A stretch of 64,000 bases of DNA, taken from NCBI RefSeq assembly GCF_018139695.1, contig NZ_JAGSOG010000009.1:1-64000 (forward strand). Reading direction: 5' to 3'. The notes below the pieces were generated by a model, which worked only from the letters and a program-made list of their open reading frames with translations, searched no databases and had not been told where the DNA came from. This DNA comes from Actinospica durhamensis. Lineage in GTDB: Bacteria > Actinomycetota > Actinomycetes > Streptomycetales > Catenulisporaceae. The position numbers and the translations under genes were made by a program. Position 1 is the first letter of the stretch, and each line of letters begins with the position of its first letter. Below are positions 45,381-55,244 of the stretch, in pieces.

Positions 45381-46499
45381 ATGAACGCCGCCGGGGACCG
45401 TTTCGACGCAGACCGCACCGACTCCGCCTGCCAGGCCGGACGAGGCTGGATCCACGAGGCGATCGAGCGGGTCGAGGCCGACCGCAACCGCTCCGCCGAC
45501 ACGCACCTGATCCCGATCCCGCTGCCCCGGGAGTGGGGCGTGGACCTCTATCTCAAGGACGAGTCCACCCACCCCACCGGCTCGCTCAAGCACCGGCTGG
45601 CCCGCTCGCTGTTCCTCTACGCGCTGTGCAACGGCTGGATCCGCGAGGGCCGGCCGGTGATCGAGGCCTCCTCCGGCTCCACCGCCGTATCCGAGGCCTA
45701 CTTCGCCCGGATGCTCGACCTGCCCTTCGTCGCGGTCATGCCGGCGAACACCAGCAGGGAGAAGTGCGCCCTGATCGAGTTCTACGGCGGCCGCTGCCAC
45801 CTGGTGGACGACCCGACCACGGTGGTGGCCGAGTCCCGGCGGCTCGCGGCCGAGACCGGCGGGCACTTCATGGACCAGTTCACCTACGCCGAGCGGGCCA
45901 CCGACTGGCGCGGCAACAACAACATCGCCGAGTCGATCTTCGGGCAGATGGCCCGCGAGCACCACCCGGTGCCGTGCTGGGTCGTGGTCGGCGCGGGCAC
46001 CGGCGGCACCAGCGCCACCATCGGCCGCTACATCCGCTACCAGCGCTACGCGACCCGGCTGTGCGTGGTGGACCCGGAGAACTCGGCCTTCTTCGAGGGC
46101 TGGGCCACCCGCGACCCCGAGTACGCCACCGGGCTCGGCTCCCGGATCGAGGGCATCGGGCGGCCGCGGGTGGAGCGCTCGTTCATGCCCGAGGTGGTGG
46201 ACCGGATGATCCGGGTGCCCGACGCCGCCTCCATCGCGGCGGCGCGCTGGCTGGCCGCGCACACCGGACACCACGCCGGCGGCTCCACCGGCACCAACCT
46301 GTGGGGCGCGTTCCAGATCATCTCCGAGCTGCGCGCGGCCGGGCAGCGCGGTTCCGTGGTGAGCCTGCTGTGCGACGGCGCCGAGCGGTACGCGCACACC
46401 TACAACGACGACGCCTGGCTGGCCGAGCAGGGTCTCGACCTGCGGCCGCATCAGGCCGTGATCGAGAACTTCCTGGCCACCGGCGTCTTCCAGGGCTGA
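45381..46499 (+). CDS. PLP-dependent cysteine synthase-family enzyme, Cds1-like L-cysteine desulfhydrase
   Basis: A 372-aa fold-type II PLP enzyme. The PLP lysine is K70 in [11 protein letters not shown], and the phosphate-binding loop is [14 protein letters not shown]. The sequence lies closest, from memory, to Mycobacterium Cds1 (Rv3684), which releases H2S, pyruvate and ammonia from cysteine, rather than to CysK/CysM. ATG 45381 follows GGAGGG at 9 bases; GTG 45372 is an alternative. Substrate assignment is by resemblance only. Confidence 0.83.
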   Translation: MNAAGDRFDADRTDSACQAGRGWIHEAIERVEADRNRSADTHLIPIPLPREWGVDLYLKDESTHPTGSLKHRLARSLFLYALCNGWIREGRPVIEASSGSTAVSEAYFARMLDLPFVAVMPANTSREKCALIEFYGGRCHLVDDPTTVVAESRRLAAETGGHFMDQFTYAERATDWRGNNNIAESIFGQMAREHHPVPCWVVVGAGTGGTSATIGRYIRYQRYATRLCVVDPENSAFFEGWATRDPEYATGLGSRIEGIGRPRVERSFMPEVVDRMIRVPDAASIAAARWLAAHTGHHAGGSTGTNLWGAFQIISELRAAGQRGSVVSLLCDGAERYAHTYNDDAWLAEQGLDLRPHQAVIENFLATGVFQG

Positions 46500-46870
46500 T
46501 AACCCGGCCGGCCCTCCGGCGGCGTCCGGCCGCCTCGCCGCGCATCCGGGTGCGCGAGGCCCCCGCGGACAAAACCGACACGGTGTCGGATCAGGTCATC
46601 AGACGGTCCCACGAGGGCTTTGAAAAGTTACATCGGCGCGGCCGATCCGCGCCGTGGGCAAAGGCATCCGGCGAGATGCGAGCCGCTCGTCGCGGCGCTG
46701 GTCCTCCCGGATTTCCGGCCGTGCGCCGACGAATACCGGTGATCGCCGCGCGATCCTTTTCCGTCACCGTTTCGGGCAATTGTAGGGGCGCGGTAACAGT
46801 TCACTGAAGTTACGCTGAGAACGCGATTGGCTTCACCTTGGTTTCAGCCTTAACTTTGAGACTCCCGGCC
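46500..46870 (+). promoter_or_regulatory. 371-base exporter leader with promoter and phased repeats
   Basis: No gene is supportable here. Near the end, TTGGCT (46827-46832) and TAACTT (46851-46856) form a promoter with an 18-base spacer, giving a very short leader before ATG 46871. Overlapping it, CTTCACC (46831-46837) and TTTCAGC (46842-46848) are spaced exactly 11 bases. This is the phasing used by OmpR/PhoB regulators, and it resembles PHO-box units (GTTCACC). A further GTTCACT lies at 46799. A response-regulator gene closes the downstream locus. Confidence 0.5.
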
Positions 46871-48276
46871 ATGAAGTACTTTCGGTCCTCGCGCCGCGCG
46901 GCGCTGAACTCGGGCCTGGCCGTCGTCCTCGTCGGCGCCGGAGTCGCCGCGTATCTCGAAGTGGGGTCGGACACCACGGCCTCCGCGAGTTCGTTCACCC
47001 GCATGGCCACGGTGTCGCGGGGCACCGTGCTCGCGCAGGTCTCCGCCTCGGGCAACCTCGCCCTGGCCGCGCAGTCCTCGCTCGCCTTCGGCGCCTCCGG
47101 CAAGGTCACCGCGGTCGATGTGACCGTCGGTCAGACCGTCAAGGCCGGCCAGGTGCTCGCCACCGTCGATCCCACCGCCGCCAACCTCGCCCTCACCGAG
47201 GCCAAGGAGCAGCTGACGGTGGCCCAGGACAACCTGGCCAAGGCCCAGGACGGGCCCAGCGCCCAGCAGCAGGCCGTCAACAACGACCAGCTCACCTCGG
47301 ATGAGAACGCGGTGAACACCGCGCAGCAGAACCTTGACAGCGCGGAGTCCGACAGCAAGTCCACGACCGCTCAGATCCAGCAGGACAAGAACTCCCTGAG
47401 CAACGCGGAAGACCAGTTGCAAAGCGCCCGGGACCAGCAGGCGCTGAGCAACTACGTCGACCCGGGCACGCTCGCGCAGGACCAGGAGTCGGTCACCCAG
47501 GCCCAGGCCTCGGTCAACACCGCGCAGACCGAGGTGGACGGCACCACCATCACCGCGCCGTCGGCCGGCACGATCCTGACCGTGGCCGGCCAGGTCGGCA
47601 GCCAGGTGAGCGCGGGCTCGTCCACCACCGGCGCGGCCAGCACCTCCTCCGGATCAGGCTCCAGCAGCACCGGTTCGAGCAGCACCGGGTCGAGCTCGAG
47701 CTCCTCCAGCTCCAGCTCCAGCGCCTTCATCACGATGGCCGACGTCTCGCAGCTGCAGATCACCGCGGACGTCTCGGAGACCGACATCGACTCGATCAAG
47801 GTCGGCCAGGACGCCACGATCACGCTCAACGCCAACAGCAGCAGCCCGCTCGGGGCCACCGTGGCGACCATCTCCCCGACCTCCACGGTCGTGTCCAACG
47901 TGGTGGAGTACGCCGTCACGCTGAACCTGACCGGTGACGCGCCGGCCGGCGTGCGGCCCGGGCAGTCCGCCTCGATCCTGATCACCACCGGCGAGGCCAG
48001 CAACGCGCTGTACGTGCCGAGCTCGGCCATCACCACCACCGGCTCCAACTCCTACGTGACCGTGGTCACGGCCGGCAAGGACACGCTGACCAAGGTCACC
48101 ACCGGCGTGGTCGGCACCACCGACACCGAGATCAAGACCGGTCTGACCCAGGGCCAGCAGGTCATGCTGACCATCAGCTCCACCTCCGGCTCCTCCACCA
48201 CCGGCCGCGGCTTCGGCGGCATCGGGACCGGCACCGGCGGCTTCGGCGGGACCGGCGCGTTCGCGGGCGGCCAGGG

Positions 48277-48280
<4 letters not shown>
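46871..48280 (+). CDS. MacA-like periplasmic adaptor (HlyD family) of an ABC exporter
   Basis: A 469-aa membrane-fusion protein. An N-terminal anchor helix (about 10-30) is followed by the lipoyl/barrel part (QSSLAFGASGKVTAVDVTVGQTVKAGQVLATVD). A long helical hairpin rich in Gln/Asn/Ala (about 105-210) then leads to a Ser-rich insert (about 245-285, runs of SSS). A beta-barrel domain and a Gly-Phe tail (GRGFGGIGTGTGGFGG) complete it. ATG 46871 is preferred over TTG 46838. The stop overlaps the ATPase start (ATGA). Confidence 0.87.
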
Positions 48281-49146
<866 letters not shown>

Positions 49147-49147
49147 C

Positions 49148-50377
49148 ATGCGCGTACGCGAGGTCTTCCGGTTCGCGCTGCGCGGGCTGCGCGCGAACAA
49201 GCTGCGCTCGGGACTGACCACCCTCGGCATCCTGATCGGCGTCGGCGCCGTAATCCTGCTGATCGCGGTGGGCCAGGGCTCCGGGGCCGCGGTGCAGGCC
49301 AGGATCAACAGCCTCGGCTCCAACCTGCTGCTGGTCACGCACCAGTCCGGCGCGGTCGGCCGGGCCGCCTCCACCCGCGGCGGGAACCAGAGTTCGACCG
49401 CGAACCTGACCCCGGCCATCGCCCAGGACCTGGCCACCTCGGATCAGGACCCGGACGTGGCCGTGGTCGCGCCGGTGGCCTCCACCTCGGTCACCGCCAC
49501 CTACCAGGGCGCCTCCACCACCATCTCCCAGGTGGTCGGCAGCTACCCGGCCTACCTGCCCATCTCCAACGACGTGGTGTCGCAGGGGACGTCGTTCTCC
49601 ACCGACGACGTCGACCACGCGAACAAGGTCGTGGTGATCGGGCAGACCGTGGTGACCGACCTGTTCGGCTCGATCGACCCGATCGGGCAGACGATCCAGA
49701 TGAACGACGTGCCCTACACCGTGGTCGGCGTGCTGGCGAGCAAGGGCGGCGGCAGCACCTTCAACGACCCGGACGACGTGGCCATCGCCCCGCTGAGCAC
49801 CGTGCAGGACAGCCTCACCGGCTTCGGCTCGCTCAGCGAGATCGCGGTGCAGGCCACCACTTCCGGCGCCACCGGCGCGGCCCAGGCCGAGGTCACCAAC
49901 CTGCTGCTGGCCTACCTGCACGAGACCGCCTCCACCGAGCAGTTCACGGTGACCAACGAGGCCTCGCTGCTGTCCACGGCGCAGTCCACCACCCAGACCT
50001 TCACCGTGCTGCTGGCCGCGGTGGCCGCGATCTCGCTGCTGGTCGGCGGAATCGGCGTCACCAACATCATGCTGGTCACGGTGACCGAGCGGACCCGGGA
50101 GATCGGCATCCGCAAGGCGCTGGGCGCGCCCAAGGGGGCGATCCTCGGCCAGTTCCTGATCGAGGCCGTGTTCCTGTCCGTGATCGGCGGTGCGTTGGGG
50201 GTGCTCGTGGGCATCATCGGCTCCCGCTTCACCATCGACGGCATCAAGCCCGTGCTCGTCCCCGCTTCGATCGCGCTGGCCTTCGGCGTGTCCGCGGTGA
50301 TCGGCCTGGTCTTCGGTTCCCTGCCGGCCAACCGGGCGGCGAAACTGCACCCGATCGAGGCGCTGCGCCATGAGTAG
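49148..50377 (+). CDS. MacB/FtsX-type ABC exporter permease
   Basis: A 409-aa permease with one N-terminal helix (about 20-42, GLTTLGILIGVGAVILLIAV). A large external MacB_PCD domain (about 50-275) and three C-terminal FtsX helices (about 285-400) follow; VTERTREIGIRKALGA is the usual coupling loop. It likely works with the adaptor and ATPase to move a lipid, peptide or drug across the single membrane. The gene end overlaps an ATG at 50370 that is probably not used. Confidence 0.92.
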   Translation: MRVREVFRFALRGLRANKLRSGLTTLGILIGVGAVILLIAVGQGSGAAVQARINSLGSNLLLVTHQSGAVGRAASTRGGNQSSTANLTPAIAQDLATSDQDPDVAVVAPVASTSVTATYQGASTTISQVVGSYPAYLPISNDVVSQGTSFSTDDVDHANKVVVIGQTVVTDLFGSIDPIGQTIQMNDVPYTVVGVLASKGGGSTFNDPDDVAIAPLSTVQDSLTGFGSLSEIAVQATTSGATGAAQAEVTNLLLAYLHETASTEQFTVTNEASLLSTAQSTTQTFTVLLAAVAAISLLVGGIGVTNIMLVTVTERTREIGIRKALGAPKGAILGQFLIEAVFLSVIGGALGVLVGIIGSRFTIDGIKPVLVPASIALAFGVSAVIGLVFGSLPANRAAKLHPIEALRHE

Positions 50378-50411
50378 GAGCGCGTCACAGAAGACTGCCA
50401 AGGAGGACCCC

Positions 50412-51011
50412 ATGTCCCAGGCTCCCGCGGCCGAGCCGCACAGCCGGACCGAGACGGCGGAGACGGCGGAGATGTCGGCCGAGGAACTGCTGGCGATCCC
50501 GCCGCAGGCCGACCACCTCGCCGAGGAGCTCGCGGCCAGGCCCGTGCGGGCCAAGCTGCCCAGGGTCACCCTCGTGCTCGGCGGCGCGATCCTGGTCGCG
50601 GCCGGGTTCATCGGCGGGACGCTGGCCCAGAAGCACTACGGCACCTCCTCGGGCGGCACGGCCGCGCGGGCCGCGTCCTTCGCCTCCACCTTCACCCGCG
50701 GCACGGGTACCGGCGGTGCCGGGCGCACCGGTACCGGCACCGGCGGCTTCGGCGGTGGCAGCGGGTTCGGCGGCGGGGCCGGCGGCAGCTCGATCAGCGG
50801 CACCGTCACGGTGGTGAGCGGCGACACCCTCTACGTCACGGCCACCAACGGCACCGTCTACACCGTGAAGACCTCGGGGACGACCACCGTGTCGATCTCC
50901 TCGAGTGGAACGCTCAGCCAGCTCAAGCCCGGCCAGACGGTGACCATCGCCGGCAGCGCCGACTCCAGCGGCGACGTGACCGCCACCTCCATCACGGCGG
51001 CGACCAACTAA
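50412..51011 (+). CDS. membrane-anchored DUF5666-like protein of the exporter operon
   Basis: A 199-aa protein. A cytoplasmic Glu/Ala-rich part (about 1-55) is followed by one helix (about 60-80, VTLVLGGAILVAAGFIGGTLA), a Gly-Phe tract (GTGTGGFGGGSGFGGGAGG) and a small beta-barrel (about 125-199, VTVVSGDTLYVTATNGTVYTV ... LKPGQTVTIAG) typical of DUF5666. ATG 50412 is decided by the ideal AGGAGG 5 bases upstream; an earlier ATG at 50370 lacks a site. Likely an accessory factor of the exporter. Confidence 0.78.
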   Translation: MSQAPAAEPHSRTETAETAEMSAEELLAIPPQADHLAEELAARPVRAKLPRVTLVLGGAILVAAGFIGGTLAQKHYGTSSGGTAARAASFASTFTRGTGTGGAGRTGTGTGGFGGGSGFGGGAGGSSISGTVTVVSGDTLYVTATNGTVYTVKTSGTTTVSISSSGTLSQLKPGQTVTIAGSADSSGDVTATSITAATN

Positions 51012-51059
51012 CCGAACCGTCCCGAACTGACACGAACCCATACGTAGGCGGGGAAGACG

Positions 51060-51674
51060 ATGAAGCGGATCTACGTCAGCACACTGGTATCGGTCGCGGC
51101 CGGCACGGCAGCGGTCGGCCTGATCGCGGGCTGCGCCTCGAACTCGGGCTCGAGCACCGCGGCGAGCGCCGGGAGCACGAGCAGCAGCGGGAACTCGGCG
51201 TACTCCGCGTACGAGTCCTGCCTGTCCGAGCACGGAGTGAAGCTGCCCAGCGGCGGCTACGGCGGCTTCGGCCGGCGCAGCGCGGGCGCGGGCGGATTCA
51301 CCGCCAGGCCCACCGACCGGCCCTCCGGCGGCTTCGGCGGCGGGTTCGGCGGGGGCGGCTTCGCCTCGGCCGACCCGAGCATGGCCGCGGCCATGCAGGC
51401 CTGTGCCTCGGACCGGCCGACCGGCGGCTTCGGCGGTTTCGGCGGCGGCAACGGTGCCGCGGGCGGCACCCGGCTGGCCGCGTTCCGCAACTGCATGAGC
51501 CAGCAGGGCGAGGCGTTGCCGACCACCCGGCCCACCGATCTCGCCTCGGCTTCGGGCGACGCGCGCTACCTCGAAGGGCTGAGCACCGCGGACCCGAAGG
51601 TGGCCCAGGCACTCTCGGTGTGCAAGGCGTTGATCCCCACGGGTACGCCCACCGCGTCGGCGACCTCCGGCTGA
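51060..51674 (+). CDS. lipoprotein of the exporter operon, Gly-Phe rich
   Basis: A 204-aa predicted lipoprotein with lipobox LIAGC at about 25. After a Ser/Gly stretch, two similar Cys-containing segments (YESCLSEHGVKLPSGG and FRNCMSQQGEALPTTR) frame a Gly-Phe region (GGFGGGFGGGGF, GGFGGFGGG), and a third Cys lies in SVCKALIP. The paired segments look like a repeated small domain. ATG follows GGGGAAG. A hairpin after the gene closes the operon. Confidence 0.78.
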   Translation: MKRIYVSTLVSVAAGTAAVGLIAGCASNSGSSTAASAGSTSSSGNSAYSAYESCLSEHGVKLPSGGYGGFGRRSAGAGGFTARPTDRPSGGFGGGFGGGGFASADPSMAAAMQACASDRPTGGFGGFGGGNGAAGGTRLAAFRNCMSQQGEALPTTRPTDLASASGDARYLEGLSTADPKVAQALSVCKALIPTGTPTASATSG

Positions 51675-51699
51675 GCTCGGACGCAGCCCCGTCACGACC

Positions 51700-51742
51700 C
51701 CGCGCCCCCGGTTCCGGCCGCCACACCGGCCCCGGGGGCGCG
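51700..51742 (+). terminator. terminator of the exporter operon
   Basis: 11-bp perfect stem CGCGCCCCCGG / CCGGGGGCGCG with a 21-base loop that can fold further, about 25 bases after the lipoprotein stop. Confidence 0.7.
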
Positions 51743-51810
51743 CTGCCGAGTCCATTCCGTGACATTGTTCTCAGCAGTCTTTTGGGCGGTTCGTCCAGAC
51801 TGGTTCCGTG

Positions 51811-52509
51811 ATGGCGACGGATGCTGCGGAACTACTGATCGTCGAGGACGACAGCGACGTGCGCGAGGCCCTGGGGCGCGCGCTCAAGCTCGAGGGCTAC
51901 GGAATCAGCCTCGCGGCGGACGGGCAGCAGGCGCTCCACGCGGTCAGCCAGAGTCCGCCCGACCTGATCGTGCTGGACGTGTCCATGCCCGGGCTCGACG
52001 GCCTCGGCGTGGCCCGTGCCCTGCGCGCGGCGAACGACCGTACCCCGGTGCTCATGCTCACCGCGCGCGACGCGGTGCAGGACCGGGTGATGGGTCTGAA
52101 CGCGGGCGCGGACGACTACCTGGTCAAGCCCTTCGCGCTGGCCGAGCTGGTGGCGCGGATCAACGCGCTGCTGCGCCGGGCCACCGCCGAGCCGCCGGCC
52201 GACCCCGGCCTGCTCAGCTGCGGCGACCTGGTGCTCGACCTCGGCGCCCGGCAGCTGCGGCGGGCCGGCCACACCGAGGACCTGACCAAGATCGAATTCG
52301 ACCTGCTCGAGCTGCTGCTGCGCAACGCCGGCCGGGTGGTCACCCGTGAGCTGATCCGGGACCGGGTCTGGGGCTACGACGGGGTGCCCGGGTCCAACTC
52401 GATGGAGGTGTTCATCTCCGTCCTGCGCCGCAAGACCGAACCGGGGGGTGCGCCGCGGGTGATCCACACCGTGCGCGGTGTGGGTTACACGCTCCGGACA
52501 CCTTCGTGA
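51811..52509 (+). CDS. OmpR-family response regulator
   Basis: A 232-aa regulator. The receiver domain has the acidic pair EDD near residue 11, phospho-acceptor Asp56 (VLDVSMPG), Thr in LTARD and Lys in VKPF. The C-terminal winged helix (about 135-230) includes VTRELIRDRVWGYD and IHTVRGVGYTL. Closest in style to MprA/TcrA. An in-frame GTG at 51808 directly precedes the ATG. CAGACT seven bases upstream could give a nearly leaderless transcript. The GTGA overlap with the kinase couples them. Confidence 0.92.
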   Translation: MATDAAELLIVEDDSDVREALGRALKLEGYGISLAADGQQALHAVSQSPPDLIVLDVSMPGLDGLGVARALRAANDRTPVLMLTARDAVQDRVMGLNAGADDYLVKPFALAELVARINALLRRATAEPPADPGLLSCGDLVLDLGARQLRRAGHTEDLTKIEFDLLELLLRNAGRVVTRELIRDRVWGYDGVPGSNSMEVFISVLRRKTEPGGAPRVIHTVRGVGYTLRTPS

Positions 52510-53960
52510 GGCTGCGGCTGCCGAAGCGGGCCCGGTGGGGGCTGTGGAACCGCTGGACCAAGGGCACACTGCGGACCCGGATCACCCTGGCCGCCACGGT
52601 CGCGGTGTCCGTGGGCATCGGCTTCGGCGTGGCCTTCGCGTACGTGGCGCTGCGCTCCGAGCTGCTCGGCAACCTCGACGACCAGCTGGCCAAGCAGGCC
52701 GGCAACATCTCCGCCTACGTGCGCCACTCCAGCGTGCTGGCCGAAACCGGCACCGAGCCGACCCGGCACTGGACCAACTACCAGCGCGTCTTCGGCGACT
52801 CGGTCACCGACACCCAGCTCGTCTACAGCGACGGGCACACCGGCCAGCTCCCGGTGGCCTCGACCTCAGGCCAGCTGGAGCTGCCGGTCTCCGGCCTCGA
52901 CCGCGAGATCGCGTCGGGCGGGCAGGAGGCGAGCTACCGCGACATCAACGTGCAGGGCACCGACCTGATGCTCTACACGGTCCAGCTCACCCAGGGCGAG
53001 GCCCTGCAGGTCGCGCTGCCGATGACGCAGCTGGACTCGGAACTCGACGAGATAGGCCTCGAGCTCGGCCTCGCCGGCATCGGCGGCATCGCGCTCTCGG
53101 CCGTGCTCGGCTGGTGGGTCACCCGTACCGCGCTGCGCCCGGTGGCGCGGCTGACCGAGGCGGCCGAGCGGATCGCGGCCGAGCCGCGCGACCTGACCCG
53201 CGGCATCGACCTGGGCACCCGGGCCGACCGGGACGAGGTGGGCCGGCTGGCCAGCAGCTTCAACGCGATGCTGGCCGCGGTCCAGGACGCCACGGTCCGG
53301 CAGCGGCAGCTGGTCGCGGACGCCTCGCACGAGCTGCGCACCCCGCTGACCTCGCTGCGGATGAACGCGGAGGTGCTCGACAAGTTCGACCGCCTCGACG
53401 AACTCGACCGCAAGCGCGTCATCGACTCGCTGCTCGGCGGTATCGACGAGCTGACCGGCCTGGTGGCCGACACGATGGAGCTGGCCCGGGGCGAGGAGCG
53501 CGAGCCCGCGCTGGCCTACGTGCGCTGGGACGAACTGGTGCGCCGGGTGGTGGCGCGGGCCGAGGTGCACTGGCCCAAGACGGACTTCCGGCTCGACCTG
53601 CGCACGTGCACCGTGCTGGCGGCGGCCGACCGGCTCGAGCGCGCGGTGGGCAACCTGGTGAACAACGCCGCGAAGTTCTCCGGCGGCGAGGGCGTGGTCG
53701 AACTGGCGCTGGGAGCCGAGGGCAGCCTGACCGTGCGCGACCACGGCCCCGGCATCAGCCCGGAGGACCTCCCGCACGTCTTCGACCGCTTCTACCGCGC
53801 CGCCGCGATGCGCGACCGGCCAGGATCCGGCCTCGGCCTTGCCATCGTGGCGCAGGTCGCCGAATCGCACGGCGGCTCGGTCACCGCGGGCAACGCCGTA
53901 CCCGGCCCCGGCGCCGTGTTCACCCTGGCGCTGCCGATGGTGGCCACGGCGCGGTACTGA
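52506..53960 (+). CDS. two-component sensor histidine kinase (MprB-like)
   Basis: A 484-aa membrane kinase. Helix 1 (about 27-47) and helix 2 (about 178-198) enclose an external sensor of about 130 residues. HAMP (about 200-255), the HisKA box with His275 (DASHELRTPL) and the ATPase domain with N box (GNLVNNAAKFS), G1 (DHGPGIS) and G2 (GSGLGLAI) follow. The external domain has no familiar fold. It starts inside the regulator stop (GTGA). Presence downstream of the exporter suggests it senses the exported compound or cell-envelope stress. Confidence 0.92.
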   Translation: MRLRLPKRARWGLWNRWTKGTLRTRITLAATVAVSVGIGFGVAFAYVALRSELLGNLDDQLAKQAGNISAYVRHSSVLAETGTEPTRHWTNYQRVFGDSVTDTQLVYSDGHTGQLPVASTSGQLELPVSGLDREIASGGQEASYRDINVQGTDLMLYTVQLTQGEALQVALPMTQLDSELDEIGLELGLAGIGGIALSAVLGWWVTRTALRPVARLTEAAERIAAEPRDLTRGIDLGTRADRDEVGRLASSFNAMLAAVQDATVRQRQLVADASHELRTPLTSLRMNAEVLDKFDRLDELDRKRVIDSLLGGIDELTGLVADTMELARGEEREPALAYVRWDELVRRVVARAEVHWPKTDFRLDLRTCTVLAAADRLERAVGNLVNNAAKFSGGEGVVELALGAEGSLTVRDHGPGISPEDLPHVFDRFYRAAAMRDRPGSGLGLAIVAQVAESHGGSVTAGNAVPGPGAVFTLALPMVATARY

Positions 53961-53996
53961 GGCCGCCGCGCCCCGGCTCCGGCTGCCGCCTGCCGA

Positions 53997-55244
53997 CTAC
54001 CGCTGGACCAGGTCGAACAGCCGGTCCCAGCGCTCGCCGATGACCGTGGGGGAGTAGCGGGCCACCGAACCGGGCGCGGCCGCGGCCATCTCCCGGCGCA
54101 GCGCCTCGTCCTGCATCAGCCGGCCGAGCTGGAGCCCGAAGGCCTCGGTGTTGCCCGGCGTGACGAGCACGCCGTTGACCGTGGTCGTGCCGTCGCCGCC
54201 GGCCTCCTCGCCGCGCAGGATCTCGTGCACGCCGGGCGCGCAGTCGAACGCGATGCACGGCAGGCCGCAGGCCAGCGCCTCGAGCAGGGTCATCGGGAAG
54301 CCCTCGGCCCGCGAGGCGCTCAGGAACAGCGAGCCGCCGAGCAGCGCCTCGCGCACCTGGTCGGTGGCGCCCTCGAAGACCACGGAATCGGCCACGCCCA
54401 GCCGGGCCGCCTGCGCCTGCAGCTTCGCGCGGTCCGGGCCGTCGCCGTAGAGCCGCAGCCGCCAGTCCGTCTCCGGCCGCGCCGCCACCGCCCGCGCCCA
54501 GGCCTCGAGCAGCAGGTCGTAGCCCTTCTCCTGGCTCAGCCGGCCGAGTGCCACACAGGTGTGCGCGGCCGGGTCGGCGCCGCCTTCGGGCGGCAGCGGC
54601 AGCGGGTTGGGCATCGAGGTGACGTTGTTCATCTTGCCCGAGATGGTCCAGTCGACCGCGTCCCGGCCGGTCAGCGCGACGAACCGGGGCAGGTTCCGGT
54701 AGAGCTTCTGCACCCGGCGCCCGCGCGAGGAGCTCATCGACGCGGCGTAGGACTCGTGGCTCATCCCGATCACCGGGATGCCGCGGGTGTCCGCCTGCGC
54801 GAGCCACTCCATCGCGAACACCTGCACGCACACCACGACCGCGTTGCGCGGGTCAAGCGGCGCGAGTATCCGCGACAGGGCCGCCGCGCCGTGGCGCTGC
54901 AGCCGGTTCCACTGGGACCGGCGCACGCTCACGCCCGGGTGGGCGACCCGCTGCGGCAGCGTCGGGGCGGCGACGGCGTGCAGCGGGCGCGGGTGCAGCA
55001 CCGTGCTCTGATACGGCAGCGGGCCGCCGTACTCGCCCGCGTAGTCGTGCGCCTTGGCCACCCCGGCCACGCCCACCAGGTGCACCCGGTGGCCCCGCGC
55101 GCTCAGGATCTCGCCCATCGATCTGGCCCAGCGCTGCGCGCCGCCCGCCTCGTCGATGTTGTTGGCCACGATCACCACGTCGCGCGGGGTCTGCGCCCGC
55201 GTGCTCGCGGCCGCCGTCACCTCCGCGCCGGTGCTCACCGTCAT
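53997..55244 (-). CDS. GT4-type glycosyltransferase
   Basis: A 415-aa GT-B enzyme. The N-terminal half begins VVIVANNIDEAGGAQRWA. The C-terminal half has the donor-site pattern YGDGPDR and the GT4 ExxxxxxxE motif in ASRAEGFPMTLLEALACGLPCIAFD. ATG 55244 shares one base with the stop of the upstream gene (TGATG), so it is translated in coupling with the GT2/CDP-glycerol transferase. It probably adds a sugar to the same polymer. Confidence 0.88.
   Translation of the reverse strand: MTVSTGAEVTAAASTRAQTPRDVVIVANNIDEAGGAQRWARSMGEILSARGHRVHLVGVAGVAKAHDYAGEYGGPLPYQSTVLHPRPLHAVAAPTLPQRVAHPGVSVRRSQWNRLQRHGAAALSRILAPLDPRNAVVVCVQVFAMEWLAQADTRGIPVIGMSHESYAASMSSSRGRRVQKLYRNLPRFVALTGRDAVDWTISGKMNNVTSMPNPLPLPPEGGADPAAHTCVALGRLSQEKGYDLLLEAWARAVAARPETDWRLRLYGDGPDRAKLQAQAARLGVADSVVFEGATDQVREALLGGSLFLSASRAEGFPMTLLEALACGLPCIAFDCAPGVHEILRGEEAGGDGTTTVNGVLVTPGNTEAFGLQLGRLMQDEALRREMAAAAPGSVARYSPTVIGERWDRLFDLVQR

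Noticed and set aside
46799-46818. Complete PHO box using GTTCACT and GTTACGC
   Set aside because: The two units are 10 rather than 11 bases apart; only the CTTCACC/TTTCAGC pair has correct phasing.
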